From Streptococcus sp. 1643 (GTDB lineage: Bacteria > Bacillota > Bacilli > Lactobacillales > Streptococcaceae), in assembly GCF_006228325.1 (NCBI RefSeq), contig NZ_CP040231.1:1747001-1811000 (forward strand): 64,000 bases of DNA, written 5' to 3'. Shown in pieces: positions 55,052 through 64,000 of the stretch. How positions within the stretch are numbered: the stretch's first letter is position 1; the number at the start of each line of letters is the position of its first letter. A program made the translations under genes and the position numbers. A model generated the notes under the pieces. It searched no databases. It saw nothing but the letters and a program-made list of their open reading frames with translations, and was not told where the DNA came from.

Positions 55052-56330
55052 AGCGGATATCCAAGTAATCCAAGACTAACTCGCAGAACATCATGTTGGC
55101 CCAGGAGAACCATTCACGAGAGTAGAGAGTCGGATCGTCTACGTGGAAGCTTTCGTGCATCACACCGGTTCCACCATCGCAGGCAACCAGCTGGTCCAGC
55201 AAGAATTTCTTCTCTGCCTTATCTCTTGTTGTCAAGCCTTGGATAGAAAGGGCAATGGGCCAGATATAGCGATAGAAGGTATGAGAACTTCCTAGGCCAC
55301 TAGCGTATTTCCCTTGGTAGAAATATGGATTTTCAGGGCTCAGAATAGTGCGGCGTGTAGCTTGATACACTTCGTCTTCAATGTCGCAATAGCCCAGATA
55401 AGGCGCCGCCAACAAACTTGGTACATTTGGATCGTCCATGATGCTGGCATTTCCTAAACCATCCACTTCAAAGGCGTAAATCTTTTCACCCTTGCTGTTA
55501 GTTGTGTAAGCGTAATTTTCGATGCCTTCTTGGATTTCAGCTTGCAGGCGTTTAGCGTCTGCCACGATGTTTTGGTTATCAGCTAGATCCAGTTCTGCAA
55601 AGATTTCTTGAACATAACCCAAGACCACTACAGCAAACATATTGGACGGAATCAAATAGCTATACTGGCAGCAGTCATCACTCGGACGAAAGGCTGACCA
55701 GGTCATACCTGTCACTGCAAAGGCAGGTCCAAAGCCATCATTTACCAGAGTATCTTCCTTGCGGTCCGTATCACGGACAAAACGATAAGGAGAGTTCTTG
55801 TGGTCTTGTTCCACTGTCCAAAGATGAAGAATTTCCTTGGTCGCTGCGACAAAAGTCTCATCAAACTGACTGGTCTCGCCAGTCTCTTTCCAAAGGAGAT
55901 AAGCCAGCTGCAAAGGATAGCAAAGCGAATCCACCTCGTACTTGCGTTCCCAAATCCAGCCATTAAGCTCTGTGTGATCAGTCTCATGGTGCCCCTTCCA
56001 GTTTTCCTCAATATTGAAGGAATTGGCATAAGGATCCTTGAGCACCAAAGTCATCTGACGCTTGACCAAACCTGCAATGGTCTGACGCAAGAGAGGATCT
56101 CTTTTAGCCACGTGCAGGTAGGGTCTGAGTTGGGCTGTCGAATCCCGAAGCCACATAGCAGGAATATCCCCTGTCAAGACAAAAGTTGAGCCATCTTCTA
56201 GAATCTCGACCGTATTGTCCAAGGTGTCTGTATAGCAACGCTCGAAGACATCCACCCACTCCGGATGGTCCTTAGCCCGCTCCGCTACTTCATCCAGCCA
56301 TTTTCTAACAATTTCTTTCGAATAAATCAT
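55050..56330 (-). CDS. GH125 exo-alpha-1,6-mannosidase
   Basis: 426 residues from ATG 56330 (GAGGAAACTGCACG). (alpha/alpha)6-barrel family: MWLRDSTAQLRPYL near residue 55 and ...GGTGVMHESFHVDD near 390 are family hallmarks. Cytoplasmic. Works with GH38 and GH92 on mannose branches. Divergent from the GH92 gene. Confidence 0.9.
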   Translation of the reverse strand: MIYSKEIVRKWLDEVAERAKDHPEWVDVFERCYTDTLDNTVEILEDGSTFVLTGDIPAMWLRDSTAQLRPYLHVAKRDPLLRQTIAGLVKRQMTLVLKDPYANSFNIEENWKGHHETDHTELNGWIWERKYEVDSLCYPLQLAYLLWKETGETSQFDETFVAATKEILHLWTVEQDHKNSPYRFVRDTDRKEDTLVNDGFGPAFAVTGMTWSAFRPSDDCCQYSYLIPSNMFAVVVLGYVQEIFAELDLADNQNIVADAKRLQAEIQEGIENYAYTTNSKGEKIYAFEVDGLGNASIMDDPNVPSLLAAPYLGYCDIEDEVYQATRRTILSPENPYFYQGKYASGLGSSHTFYRYIWPIALSIQGLTTRDKAEKKFLLDQLVACDGGTGVMHESFHVDDPTLYSREWFSWANMMFCELVLDYLDIR

Positions 56331-56466
56331 CGTGCAGTTTCCTCTTTCAAACAAGTTTCATGTTCAGTATATAGTTTTTGAGACAGAAAATACATACACA
56401 AATGATAGTCATTTTTCTACAAAATTGCTTACTTTCGAACCCCATATCTAAAGGCCTCATTTTTCT

Positions 56467-56474
56467 GATATAAT
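56467..56474 (+). promoter_or_regulatory. GH92 promoter
   Basis: Extended -10 with TATAAT at 56469-56474, 26 bases before the start; no cre site seen in the divergent spacer. Confidence 0.6.
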
Positions 56475-56500
56475 GTAGAAAAACAGCTAAAGGAAATACC

Positions 56501-58588
56501 ATGAAACCACTACTTGAAACCATCGATACCCGCTTTGGGACTGCTAGCAAGCATGCCTTCTCTCGGGGAAATACCCTGCCCTACACGGGCGTGCCTTTTG
56601 GGATGAATTATTTTGTGCCCCAGACCAGTGACCAGGAGGGAGCTTGGTTCTTCGATCCGCATCTGCCCATCTTTCAGGGGATTCGCTTAACCCACCAGCC
56701 CAGCCCTTGGATTGGGGACTACTCGTGGCTCCTTCTGACACCTGTCACAGGTCAGCTTGGGGGAGACAGTCTCTTTCACCGCCAGTCTTCTTATGATATA
56801 GATAAAGCTTGCTTCCAGCCTCACTATTTGAAACTCTTTTCTCTGCGCTATCAGATTGAAACCCAGCTCACACCGACTTGCTATGGCGCTTCTATGCGCC
56901 TAGAGCAAAAGCAAGGCAAAGCCCTCGCCCTCTATCTTCACGCAGCAGATGAACTGACAGTGGAGCAGGTAGATAAGCGGACTCTGTCCCTAAGACAAGA
57001 AGGCAAAACAGAGACCAATAAAAATCCACTGATACTCTTCACCGCCCTACAAATAAATACGGATATTCTTGCTGTCAACCAAGAAAGCGGAGACTGGCGG
57101 ATTGACTTCGCAGATAGCCATGCCGAGATTCAACTAGCGACTTCCTTTATTTCTCCTTCTCAAGCGCTGCTCAATCTACCTCAAACGGACTTCGATAGCT
57201 GTAAAGCAAATGCCCAAGCAAACTGGGAAAATCTCCTCCACCGTTTTGATATCGTGGAGACAGGGGAAACCGACCGGACCTTCTTTGACCACTGCCTTTA
57301 CAGACTCTTCCTCTTCCCACAGACTTTTTATGAGGTTGATGAATCAGGGCAATCCATCCACATGGACCTGGCTACTGGTACTGTCAAGCCCGGTGTCCTC
57401 TTTAGCAACAATGGTTTCTGGGATACCTTCCGCACCACCTTCCCCCTCTTTGCCCTTATCATACCAGAACACTATCACCGCTTTCTAGAAGGTTTCCTCA
57501 ATAGCTACCGCGATACTGGATTCCTTCCAAAATGGCTAGCCCCAGATGAACGTGGTATGATGCCTGGTACTCTATTGGACGGCATTATCGCAGATAGCGC
57601 CTGCAAGGACATGGCCCCCGACCTAGAAGAAGAACTCCTCCAGGCCATGCTTGAAACAGCCAGCAAGTCCGACCCTCTCGGCATCAATGGCCTCCACGGA
57701 CTAGCCCAATACCAAGAACTGGGCTACCTCTCTACCGACCACCACGAAAGCGTCAGCCACACCCTAGACTACGCCTATAGTGACTTTTGTATCGCCAGCT
57801 GTGCCGAAAAGCTTGGTCAGAATGACATCGCGGAAACTTATAGAACTGCGTCACAAAATTACCGCCATCTATTTGACGCTGAGACAGGTTACATGCGAGC
57901 CCGAGACAGCCAAGGAAACTTCCGCCCTGACTTCTCTCCCTATAGTTGGGGACGCGACTACGCCGAATGCTCTGCCATTCAAGCGACTTTAGGCGTCCTC
58001 CATAACATCCCAGGCTTAATCCAGCTTATGGGTGGAAAAGAAGCCTTCAGCAATTATCTTTTGAAAGCCTGTCAGGACGCTCCTCTCTTTGAAACCACCG
58101 GCTATGGTTACGAGATTCATGAAATGAGCGAGATGGCAACAGCTCCCTTTGGACAAGTCGCCATCTCTAACCAGCCTAGCTTCCATATTCCATATTTCTT
58201 TCGCTACAGCAACTACCCAGACTACACTGCTCTACTCATCAAGACGCTCCGTCAGAAAGCCTTTCACCCAAGCTGGCAAGCCTATCCTGGCGATGAGGAC
58301 AATGGCAGTCTCTCTGCTTGGTACATCTGGTCAGCTCTTGGATTCTACCCGACCTGTCCAGGCAAACCCAGCTACGACCTCGGAATCCCTCTCTTTGACC
58401 ATCTGCGTGTCTATCTAGCTAAGGAAAATAAATGGTTAGATATCCACGCTGAACAAAACCACAGCCACTTCAATTTTGTCAAAGAATGCCGATTGGACAA
58501 GACCATAGTATCTAGCATTCAACACCAAGACCTCTTGAAAGCTGAGCAACTGACCTTCACCCTCAGCTGGCTACCAAATCACTCCTAA
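56501..58588 (+). CDS. GH92 alpha-1,2-mannosidase
   Basis: 695 residues, no signal peptide. Family segments: NTLPYTGVPFGMN near the start, NGFWDTFRTTFPL (about 305), and the calcium/catalytic segment GDEDNGSLSAWYIWSALGFYP near 600. Trims alpha-1,2-mannose from high-mannose glycans. It is the only glycosidase gene here on the + strand, divergent from GH125. Confidence 0.92.
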   Translation: MKPLLETIDTRFGTASKHAFSRGNTLPYTGVPFGMNYFVPQTSDQEGAWFFDPHLPIFQGIRLTHQPSPWIGDYSWLLLTPVTGQLGGDSLFHRQSSYDIDKACFQPHYLKLFSLRYQIETQLTPTCYGASMRLEQKQGKALALYLHAADELTVEQVDKRTLSLRQEGKTETNKNPLILFTALQINTDILAVNQESGDWRIDFADSHAEIQLATSFISPSQALLNLPQTDFDSCKANAQANWENLLHRFDIVETGETDRTFFDHCLYRLFLFPQTFYEVDESGQSIHMDLATGTVKPGVLFSNNGFWDTFRTTFPLFALIIPEHYHRFLEGFLNSYRDTGFLPKWLAPDERGMMPGTLLDGIIADSACKDMAPDLEEELLQAMLETASKSDPLGINGLHGLAQYQELGYLSTDHHESVSHTLDYAYSDFCIASCAEKLGQNDIAETYRTASQNYRHLFDAETGYMRARDSQGNFRPDFSPYSWGRDYAECSAIQATLGVLHNIPGLIQLMGGKEAFSNYLLKACQDAPLFETTGYGYEIHEMSEMATAPFGQVAISNQPSFHIPYFFRYSNYPDYTALLIKTLRQKAFHPSWQAYPGDEDNGSLSAWYIWSALGFYPTCPGKPSYDLGIPLFDHLRVYLAKENKWLDIHAEQNHSHFNFVKECRLDKTIVSSIQHQDLLKAEQLTFTLSWLPNHS

Positions 58589-58590
58589 CC

Positions 58591-58626
58591 AAAAGAACCT
58601 TTGCATCGCGCAAAGGTTCTTCTTTT
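58591..58626. terminator. Bidirectional terminator between GH92 and GH29
   Basis: AAGAACCTTTGC pairs with GCAAAGGTTCTT, with A and T tracts outside. Confidence 0.85.
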
Positions 58627-60307
58627 ATGAAATTTGGACCTGAAGCTGGTCAACCAGCTGACCATCTACTGTCAAATTCAGATAAAAATCTAAGCTTTTA
58701 TCTCCTGCAAAATACAAGGTTGGTAGTGTTAGCCTTTTTTCAGTCTCACCAGCTTGAAACGTAAGGACTTGAATCTCGTCCCGATAGGCGACACCATGCA
58801 CACCTGTCCCTGGTTGAATCGAAATCTTAGCTTCTAAAGGACTGCTAGATTCTCTCCGCTTAACTGTAAAGTGGACATTTTCTCCCTTAATCACAACTAG
58901 ACTTTTTTCTGAAAACTCTAGTTGCTGAACAGCTTCTTTTTTTGACAAGCTAGGTGTTTTATAGAGTGAAATCTTAGTTAATACTGGCAAATCCTGTGCC
59001 TCTGTGATGATTACACGCACCTTCTGAGCCTCTACCATGGATCCTCGCAAAAGGCGTTTATAGCCCACTGTAAATCCTGATCCAAACTCCTGCCAGACAC
59101 CATCCAACTCTACCTGAACATGGAAAGCAGCGATGCGTTGTCCTAGATTCAAATCTTCCCTCAGCTCGATCACATCAAAAGTTTTAGGTGACTCTAAATC
59201 GAGCTCTAACTGGATTGGCAACTCTGCATCACTTGCCCAAGAACTAGCCTCCAGTCCATCTGTCAGATGATGACAAGCAAAGTCTGGTGATAGAGCAGGG
59301 CCAGATACCTTGGCTCCCAGAGCTAAATCTTCCCTATAGAGTGTGTCACGGTAGGCAGCAAATTCATAGAGACGCTGGATATCCTTTTCGTCAAAGAGTC
59401 CATCTTGGTTTGGCGGAATATTGAGTAAGAGAGGTGTACCCCGCCCTACTGAGTGAAAGTAGATTTCGACCAACTCCTCGAGAGACTTGGGATCCTGATC
59501 CTCATGGTAAAACCAGCCCGGCCGAAGAGAAACATCTGCCTCACCGATTGAAAATAGCGTCCCAAAGGGGTCTCCGTGCTGTAGATAATCTAATTCCGCC
59601 TCTGTCCCCAACTGGTCTGGCTTGACTTTTTGCCACAAGGGATCCCCTGCATAGCCTCGTTCATTTCCAATCCAGCGAATACTGGTCCCTTCAGTTGAGA
59701 AAATCAAACAATCGCCCTGCAAGTCACGAATGGTTTCAAACCAAGTCTCAAACTCATAGTTGACTTTCTGGGCCCCTTCGCCTCGAGCACCATCCATCCA
59801 CACCTCAGTGAACTTACCGACATTCCCATAGGCAGGATTTGATAAAATTTCCTTCAATTGAGCCAGATAGTAGGCATTGTAATCCGCTTCTCGGTCCACG
59901 TGATAGAGGGGACTGTGAGCATCCCAAGGAGACAAATACACTCCCATATCCATATCAAACTCAGTCACAGCTTGGGAAACCTCAAGGAGCAAGTCCCCCT
60001 TTCCATCCCTCCAAGAGCTAGCCTTGACCGAATAATCTGTATGTGCTGTCGGGTAGAGGACAAAGCCATCGTGGTGCTTCACCACCAAAATCAGCTTTTT
60101 AAAACCTGTTTCTTTGAGCACTCGAACCCATTCACGCGCATCCAACTTGGCCGGGTTAAAACGCTTGGGATCCTCTTGCCCACTTCCCCATTCCTGGTCA
60201 TAAAAGGTATTGGGGCCAAAATGGATAAAAGCAGCTAGTTCATCCTCTAAATAATCCAGCTGGGCCTGACTTGGTAATGGTCCATGCGGTTTTATTTTCG
60301 TCATCAT
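58625..60307 (-). CDS. GH29 alpha-L-fucosidase
   Basis: 560 residues from ATG 60307; a second ATG follows immediately and the frame runs on to 60364. Catalytic TIM barrel with FIHFGPNTFYDQEWG, LILVVKHHDGF and nucleophile Asp in EVWMDGARG (about 205), then a carbohydrate-binding-like beta domain. No signal peptide. Removes fucose from imported glycans. DnaA boxes and a hairpin lie in its leader. Confidence 0.9.
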   Translation of the reverse strand: MMTKIKPHGPLPSQAQLDYLEDELAAFIHFGPNTFYDQEWGSGQEDPKRFNPAKLDAREWVRVLKETGFKKLILVVKHHDGFVLYPTAHTDYSVKASSWRDGKGDLLLEVSQAVTEFDMDMGVYLSPWDAHSPLYHVDREADYNAYYLAQLKEILSNPAYGNVGKFTEVWMDGARGEGAQKVNYEFETWFETIRDLQGDCLIFSTEGTSIRWIGNERGYAGDPLWQKVKPDQLGTEAELDYLQHGDPFGTLFSIGEADVSLRPGWFYHEDQDPKSLEELVEIYFHSVGRGTPLLLNIPPNQDGLFDEKDIQRLYEFAAYRDTLYREDLALGAKVSGPALSPDFACHHLTDGLEASSWASDAELPIQLELDLESPKTFDVIELREDLNLGQRIAAFHVQVELDGVWQEFGSGFTVGYKRLLRGSMVEAQKVRVIITEAQDLPVLTKISLYKTPSLSKKEAVQQLEFSEKSLVVIKGENVHFTVKRRESSSPLEAKISIQPGTGVHGVAYRDEIQVLTFQAGETEKRLTLPTLYFAGDKSLDFYLNLTVDGQLVDQLQVQIS

Positions 60308-60335
60308 CTCGTATCTCTTTCTCTTGTTTACAAAG

Positions 60336-60356
60336 TTATCCACAACTTGTGGATAA
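60336..60356. promoter_or_regulatory. Divergent pair of perfect DnaA boxes (pair 1)
   Basis: TTATCCACA at 60336-60344 faces TGTGGATAA at 60348-60356. Together they form a palindrome about 30 bases upstream of the fucosidase start. It could bind DnaA or fold as a hairpin in the leader mRNA. Confidence 0.7.
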
Positions 60357-60543
60357 GAAAACATTCCTAAAAACTAGTTTCTCCAGAATCCAGCTCTTAG
60401 ACTTGGAAGCCTTCACGCTAAACACACCTTTGTCAAATGGCTCTGTACTAGGATTTCTACTATCTCTCTAGCAAGTTGCTAATATACGGAACTATTATCA
60501 GGATACTTCAACTCCCTGAGTTGTATATCATTTCCTTCTAGAC

Positions 60544-60564
60544 TTATCCACAGACTGTGAATAA
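60544..60564. promoter_or_regulatory. Divergent pair of DnaA boxes (pair 2)
   Basis: TTATCCACA at 60544-60552 and TGTGAATAA (one mismatch) at 60556-60564, with the same inward-facing layout as pair 1. A weaker TTATCACA/TGTGAACAG pair lies at 60730-60747. No gene was found in 60357-60790. Confidence 0.65.
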
Positions 60565-60791
60565 ACTATGCTTCCAGACTGCTCTCTCTTTGACTATAAC
60601 AAAAAGCGATAGCAGCGTCAATATGACTAAGATTCCTTCCTAAATCCCCTGAAAAGATTCTATAATTTGTACAATCGTAGCTTTTACATTCTTCAGCTAG
60701 TGAGAATCAGCCAATAGAAAATGACTTCTTTATCACATTGTGAACAGTACATCTGTGATACTATAATACCTAACAACCTAATCGTTTCTAG

Positions 60792-60818
60792 CAAAAAATC
60801 CCGCAGATTTGCGGGATT
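60792..60818 (-). terminator. adc operon terminator
   Basis: ATCCCGCA pairs with TGCGGGAT and runs into T6 on the minus strand, just after the adcA stop. Confidence 0.9.
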
Positions 60819-60828
60819 CTCTCTTGCA

Positions 60829-62334
60829 TCAATGCGCCAACATTTCTTGGGCGATTTCTTGGCCAGATAGGTTATCTGGATAGTAGGTTGGCCAGTTATC
60901 CATCTCTTCAAAGAGGGCTTCTTGGCTAGTACCTCCAAAGAAGATATGGAAATGTTCTGCCTTAACTGGAGCGATATTGTGGTCACTAAACTGAACATAC
61001 TTGAACTGTCCAGCGTCCGCATCTGTCGCTTCAAAGAGGAAGCGCACACCACGATTGCCTTTCTTATATGTCAAGATTTTCTTGCCGACATACTTGTAGG
61101 TGAATTTCTTGCTTTGGCCACCTTGAACAAATTCCATAGTGTTGTCCGTGATGTTGATTTTGGTCACATCTGTCTGATAGCCTTTTCTATAGTAGGCCTT
61201 GTACTCATCCTTGGTCATCTTGCCAGTCAACTTAGCCTTGTAGTCAAAGACTTGATCAAAATTTCCATCCTCAAGGAAAGGATAGACCGACTGCCAGTTG
61301 CCAACATAGTCACTCAAGGTACGATCTTTGACATCTGCATCCTCAAAGTAACCATTGTGAACTGTCTTGGTGTTTTCTTCCTTCTCTGGCTCGATTTCTG
61401 GTCCTTCTTGGTCCGTTGTCTGTTTCAAAGCTTTGAGGTTTTTCTCCATCACGGAGATATAGTCCTCACCAGCCTTGGTTGCTTCTTCTGTCAGACTTTC
61501 TAGCGGATTGAGCACGTCTAGTTTGACACCTGTTTCTTTTGAGAGTGTATTAGCTAGGGCTTGTGAGGCATTTTCCTCAAAGTAGATATAAGAAATCTTG
61601 TTTTTCTTGATATACTCTGTCAACTCTGCCAAACGTGCTGCTGATGGCTCTGCATCTGGTGAGAGACCTGAGATGGATACTTGCTTGAGACCGTAGTCCA
61701 AGGCAAGGTAGTTAAAGGCAGCGTGCTGGGTCACAAAGCTCTTTTGTTTGGCTTGAGACAAGCCATCTGTGTAGGCCTTATCCAATGCTTGCAATTTTAC
61801 GATATAGGCAGCCGCATTCTTCTCAAAAGTCTCTTTTTTATCAGGATAATCTGCTGACAAGCTGTCACGGATATGCTCTACCAGTTTGATGGCGCGTGCT
61901 GGTGAAAGCCAAACGTGGGGATCGTAGTCGTGATGGTGACCTTCACCACCATGATCATGCCCTTCCTCTTCTTCCTCACCACCTGGCAAGAGGAGCATAT
62001 CGCCTGTCGCCTTGATGGTTTTCACCTTTTTCTTATCCAAGGATTCTAGCAATTTTGGAACCCAAGTTTCCATATTTTCATTTTCATAGACAAAGGTATC
62101 TGCGTCTTGGATTTTGGCAACTGCCTTGGCAGACGGTTCATACTCATGGGGTTCTGTACCAGCACCGATGAGAAGTTCTACATTAGCAGTATCTCCTGCG
62201 ACTTGTTTGGTAAATTCGTAGACAGGGTAAAAGGTTGTCACGATATTGAGTTTCCCATCTGCCTGTTTTTGATTGGAACAAGCCACTAAAAACAGAGCAC
62301 ATAGACTAGCCAGTAGTAAGCTAATTTTTTTCAT
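60829..62334 (-). CDS. adcA: Zinc-binding lipoprotein AdcA
   Basis: 501 residues. Lipobox VACS near residue 19, cluster A-I metal-binding domain with the His-rich loop GHDHGGEGHHHDYDPH (about 123-138), and a C-terminal ZinT-type domain (from about 325, KTVHNGYFEDADVKDRTLSDY) with its own metal site (EHFHIFFGG). Delivers zinc to AdcBC. Last gene of the adcRCBA operon. Confidence 0.96.
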   Translation of the reverse strand: MKKISLLLASLCALFLVACSNQKQADGKLNIVTTFYPVYEFTKQVAGDTANVELLIGAGTEPHEYEPSAKAVAKIQDADTFVYENENMETWVPKLLESLDKKKVKTIKATGDMLLLPGGEEEEEGHDHGGEGHHHDYDPHVWLSPARAIKLVEHIRDSLSADYPDKKETFEKNAAAYIVKLQALDKAYTDGLSQAKQKSFVTQHAAFNYLALDYGLKQVSISGLSPDAEPSAARLAELTEYIKKNKISYIYFEENASQALANTLSKETGVKLDVLNPLESLTEEATKAGEDYISVMEKNLKALKQTTDQEGPEIEPEKEENTKTVHNGYFEDADVKDRTLSDYVGNWQSVYPFLEDGNFDQVFDYKAKLTGKMTKDEYKAYYRKGYQTDVTKINITDNTMEFVQGGQSKKFTYKYVGKKILTYKKGNRGVRFLFEATDADAGQFKYVQFSDHNIAPVKAEHFHIFFGGTSQEALFEEMDNWPTYYPDNLSGQEIAQEMLAH

Positions 62335-62343
62335 TTCATTCTC

Positions 62344-63150
62344 CTATTTGATAAAACGTTTCAGTAGACTGACTAACAAAAAGACAGCTACAAAGATAAT
62401 GGTGATACTAGCGCTAGCAGGTGTTTCCGCATAGTAGGAAATATAAAGTCCTGCCACCATTCCCAAAAAGCCAATAGCGCTGGCTAGTAACATAACGGAT
62501 TTGAAGTTTTTCCCCAGACGAAGGGCAATGCTAGCTGGCAAGACCATAATGGTCGACACCAAAAGGGCTCCTGCAGCTGGAATCATAAGGGCAATGGCCA
62601 CCCCTGTCACCATGTTAAAGAGGATAGACATGGTACGAACGGGTAAGCCATCCACAAAGGCCGTGTCCTCATCAAAGGTCAGGATATACATTGGTCGCAA
62701 GAATAAGAAAGTCAAGAGTAAAACGACCGCCGCAATGGCAAAGAGGAAAATCACCTGCTCCTGGCTAATGGTCACAATCGAACCAAAGAGATATTGGTCC
62801 AAACTCATGGAACTCGAACTTTTCCCCTTACTCATGACAATAAGTGACACCGCAAGTCCTGTTGACATGAGGATGGCAGTTCCGATTTCCATAAAGTTCT
62901 TATAGACTGTCCGGAGATACTCCAAAAAGACCGCTGCGATCAAGACGATAACAATGGTTGAAATGGTTGGAGAAATCCCCAAAACCAGACCAAAGGCTAC
63001 TCCTGATAGAGAAACGTGACTGAGGGTATCACTCATCAAACTCTGACGACGTAAGATAAGGAAAGTCCCAAGAACTGGAGAAAAGAGACTCATGGCAATG
63101 ACCGCCAAGAAGGCACGCTGCATGAAGTCATAAGATAACAAACTAAGCAT
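62344..63150 (-). CDS. adcB: Zinc ABC transporter permease AdcB
   Basis: 268 residues from ATG 63150 (CAGGAGGTGGACC). ABC-3 family with about eight helices ([27 protein letters not shown] near the start, [11 protein letters not shown] in a loop). Overlaps adcC by 8 bases; adcA follows after 9. Confidence 0.95.
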   Translation of the reverse strand: MLSLLSYDFMQRAFLAVIAMSLFSPVLGTFLILRRQSLMSDTLSHVSLSGVAFGLVLGISPTISTIVIVLIAAVFLEYLRTVYKNFMEIGTAILMSTGLAVSLIVMSKGKSSSSMSLDQYLFGSIVTISQEQVIFLFAIAAVVLLLTFLFLRPMYILTFDEDTAFVDGLPVRTMSILFNMVTGVAIALMIPAAGALLVSTIMVLPASIALRLGKNFKSVMLLASAIGFLGMVAGLYISYYAETPASASITIIFVAVFLLVSLLKRFIK

Positions 63151-63847
63151 GGTCCACCTCCTGGTCACTTTCGTGAACGTTGAAACAACGCCACGGCGAG
63201 TCTTGATTGCGCACTAGATGGATATTGCGATCCGCATAGTCCTTGACCTCCTCAGGATCATGGGTAATCATCAAAACGGCCTTACCATGATGGTGGGCAC
63301 TGTGGTGCATGAGTTCGTAAAATTCATTTTTGCTCCCCGCATCCATCCCTGTCGTCGGCTCATCTAGGACAAAGATATCTGGGTCAGAAGCAAACATCCG
63401 TGCAATAACCGCCCGTTGTTTTTGCCCACCAGAGAGGGAACCAATCCGTTTATCACGGTGTTCCCACATACCAACTGAGTCTAGACTAGCCTTGATATGC
63501 TCCTCATCATGGGCATTCAAACGACGGAACCAACCCTTTCGAGGATAGCGACCCGACTTGACAAATTCATAAACCGTACTCGGAAAGCCAGCATTAAAAC
63601 TAGCTATCTGCTGCGGGAGATAAGCTATCCTAAGTTTTTTCCCATGAGTATTTGTCTTTGAGATGGTTACCTTGCCAAATCTTGGCTGCAAGATGCCTAG
63701 ACTAGCCTTGATCAGCGTCGTCTTGGCAGCTCCATTTTCACCAGTCAGGGTGACAAACTCCCCACTATCAACACTATAGTTGATATGCTCGAGGACAGGT
63801 TCCTTGTCATAATAGAAAGACAAGTCCTCTACTGTAATATACCGCAT
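63143..63847 (-). CDS. adcC: Zinc ABC transporter ATPase AdcC
   Basis: 234 residues: Walker [10 protein letters not shown] (the usual GKT/S lead is GAAKTT here, with Ala for Gly), signature LSGGQKQR, Walker [13 protein letters not shown] and switch His [10 protein letters not shown]-terminal [12 protein letters not shown] is metal-rich. Its ATG overlaps the adcR TAA by 1 base. Confidence 0.94.
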   Translation of the reverse strand: MRYITVEDLSFYYDKEPVLEHINYSVDSGEFVTLTGENGAAKTTLIKASLGILQPRFGKVTISKTNTHGKKLRIAYLPQQIASFNAGFPSTVYEFVKSGRYPRKGWFRRLNAHDEEHIKASLDSVGMWEHRDKRIGSLSGGQKQRAVIARMFASDPDIFVLDEPTTGMDAGSKNEFYELMHHSAHHHGKAVLMITHDPEEVKDYADRNIHLVRNQDSPWRCFNVHESDQEVDHA

Positions 63848-64000
63848 TATTTGATTTCTCCTACTAAAGCAGTTAAAAACCGCTGGATCACTTCTTGTTC
63901 ATTTGGAGTAAACTGACTTGCCACTTGTTCATAGGCTAAGAGCGTGTGTTCATGATGATGGTGGTGTTCCTCTGCCACCGGTCGAGCTAGCTCTGTCAGT
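63847..64000 (-). CDS. adcR: Zinc-responsive regulator AdcR (C-terminal part)
   Basis: The last 51 codons of a gene entering from the right edge. The run [18 protein letters not shown] matches the zinc-sensing region of this MarR-family repressor, and the position before adcC fits. The DNA-binding half and the operon promoter lie outside the window. Confidence 0.9.
   Translation of the reverse strand, partial: LTELARPVAEEHHHHHEHTLLAYEQVASQFTPNEQEVIQRFLTALVGEIK

Noticed and set aside
60308..60828. Chromosomal origin of replication
   Set aside because: DnaA boxes are present, but dnaA/dnaN are not adjacent and no clear AT-rich unwinding repeats were seen; a secondary DnaA-binding cluster is the safer reading.

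Overview
The window looks like a chromosome segment of a mitis-group Streptococcus (S. pneumoniae, S. mitis or S. oralis type). The reasons are low-GC codon use, strong AGGAGG-type ribosome sites, extended -10 promoters (TGnTATAAT), two BOX repeats, Rgg regulators and many gene neighbourhoods I recognise from pneumococcus. Species was not determined. No rRNA, tRNA, CRISPR array, prophage or insertion sequence was seen.

Layout. 0-5 kb: methionine ABC uptake operon (metQ, an M20 peptidase, metN, metI) behind a perfect MET-box, plus a second amino-acid-binding lipoprotein. 5-9 kb: AzlCD exporter, a lipoprotein, a CPBP membrane protease and an Rgg regulator whose upstream region carries a ComX-type box. 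9-19 kb: housekeeping tRNA and RNA genes (tsaB-rimI-tsaD, rpoY-rnjA, mnmG, Nudix, mnmA). Between tsaB and rpoY lies about 1 kb without a convincing protein gene but with three apparent small-RNA units on the + strand; two are related in sequence and closed by end-to-end stems that run into T tracts. 19-22 kb: arginine block (binding protein, argG, argH) with an ARG-box-like site on the -10.

22-28 kb is a bacteriocin and cell-signalling island. A lactococcin-972-type ABC exporter/immunity pair is intact, but its bacteriocin gene is broken twice. A small membrane protein and a secreted 200-residue protein of unknown function follow. An Rgg regulator is divergent from a 28-codon hydrophobic peptide gene ending in a Trp-Asn-Trp motif, a probable pheromone. 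28-39 kb: LysM protein, serine dehydratase (sdaAB-sdaAA), HAD phosphatase, two DUF805 proteins, a CapD-like dehydratase with a glycosyltransferase, an MFS transporter, and a PadR-DUF1700-DUF4097 envelope-stress-like operon with paired palindromes around its promoter. 39-45 kb: small accessory genes, one decayed gene, an AraC operon, trhO, and an orphan bacteriocin-immunity gene next to a frameshifted CPBP gene.

45-60 kb is a host N-glycan utilisation locus: an ABC importer (NgtS-P1-P2 type, with a perfect cre site), GH20, a ROK kinase, GH38, GH125, GH92 and GH29. Together they would import glycans and trim fucose, mannose and N-acetylhexosamine. In pneumococcus, as I recall, importer and glycosidases sit at separate loci; here they adjoin. 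Upstream of the fucosidase lies a cluster of perfect DnaA boxes. 60.8-64 kb: the zinc uptake operon adcR-adcC-adcB-adcA, with adcR cut by the window edge.

The best candidates for something new are the tandem small RNAs (11.65-12.23 kb), the Rgg/WNW-peptide module (26.37-27.8 kb) and the DnaA-box cluster (60.34-60.75 kb).
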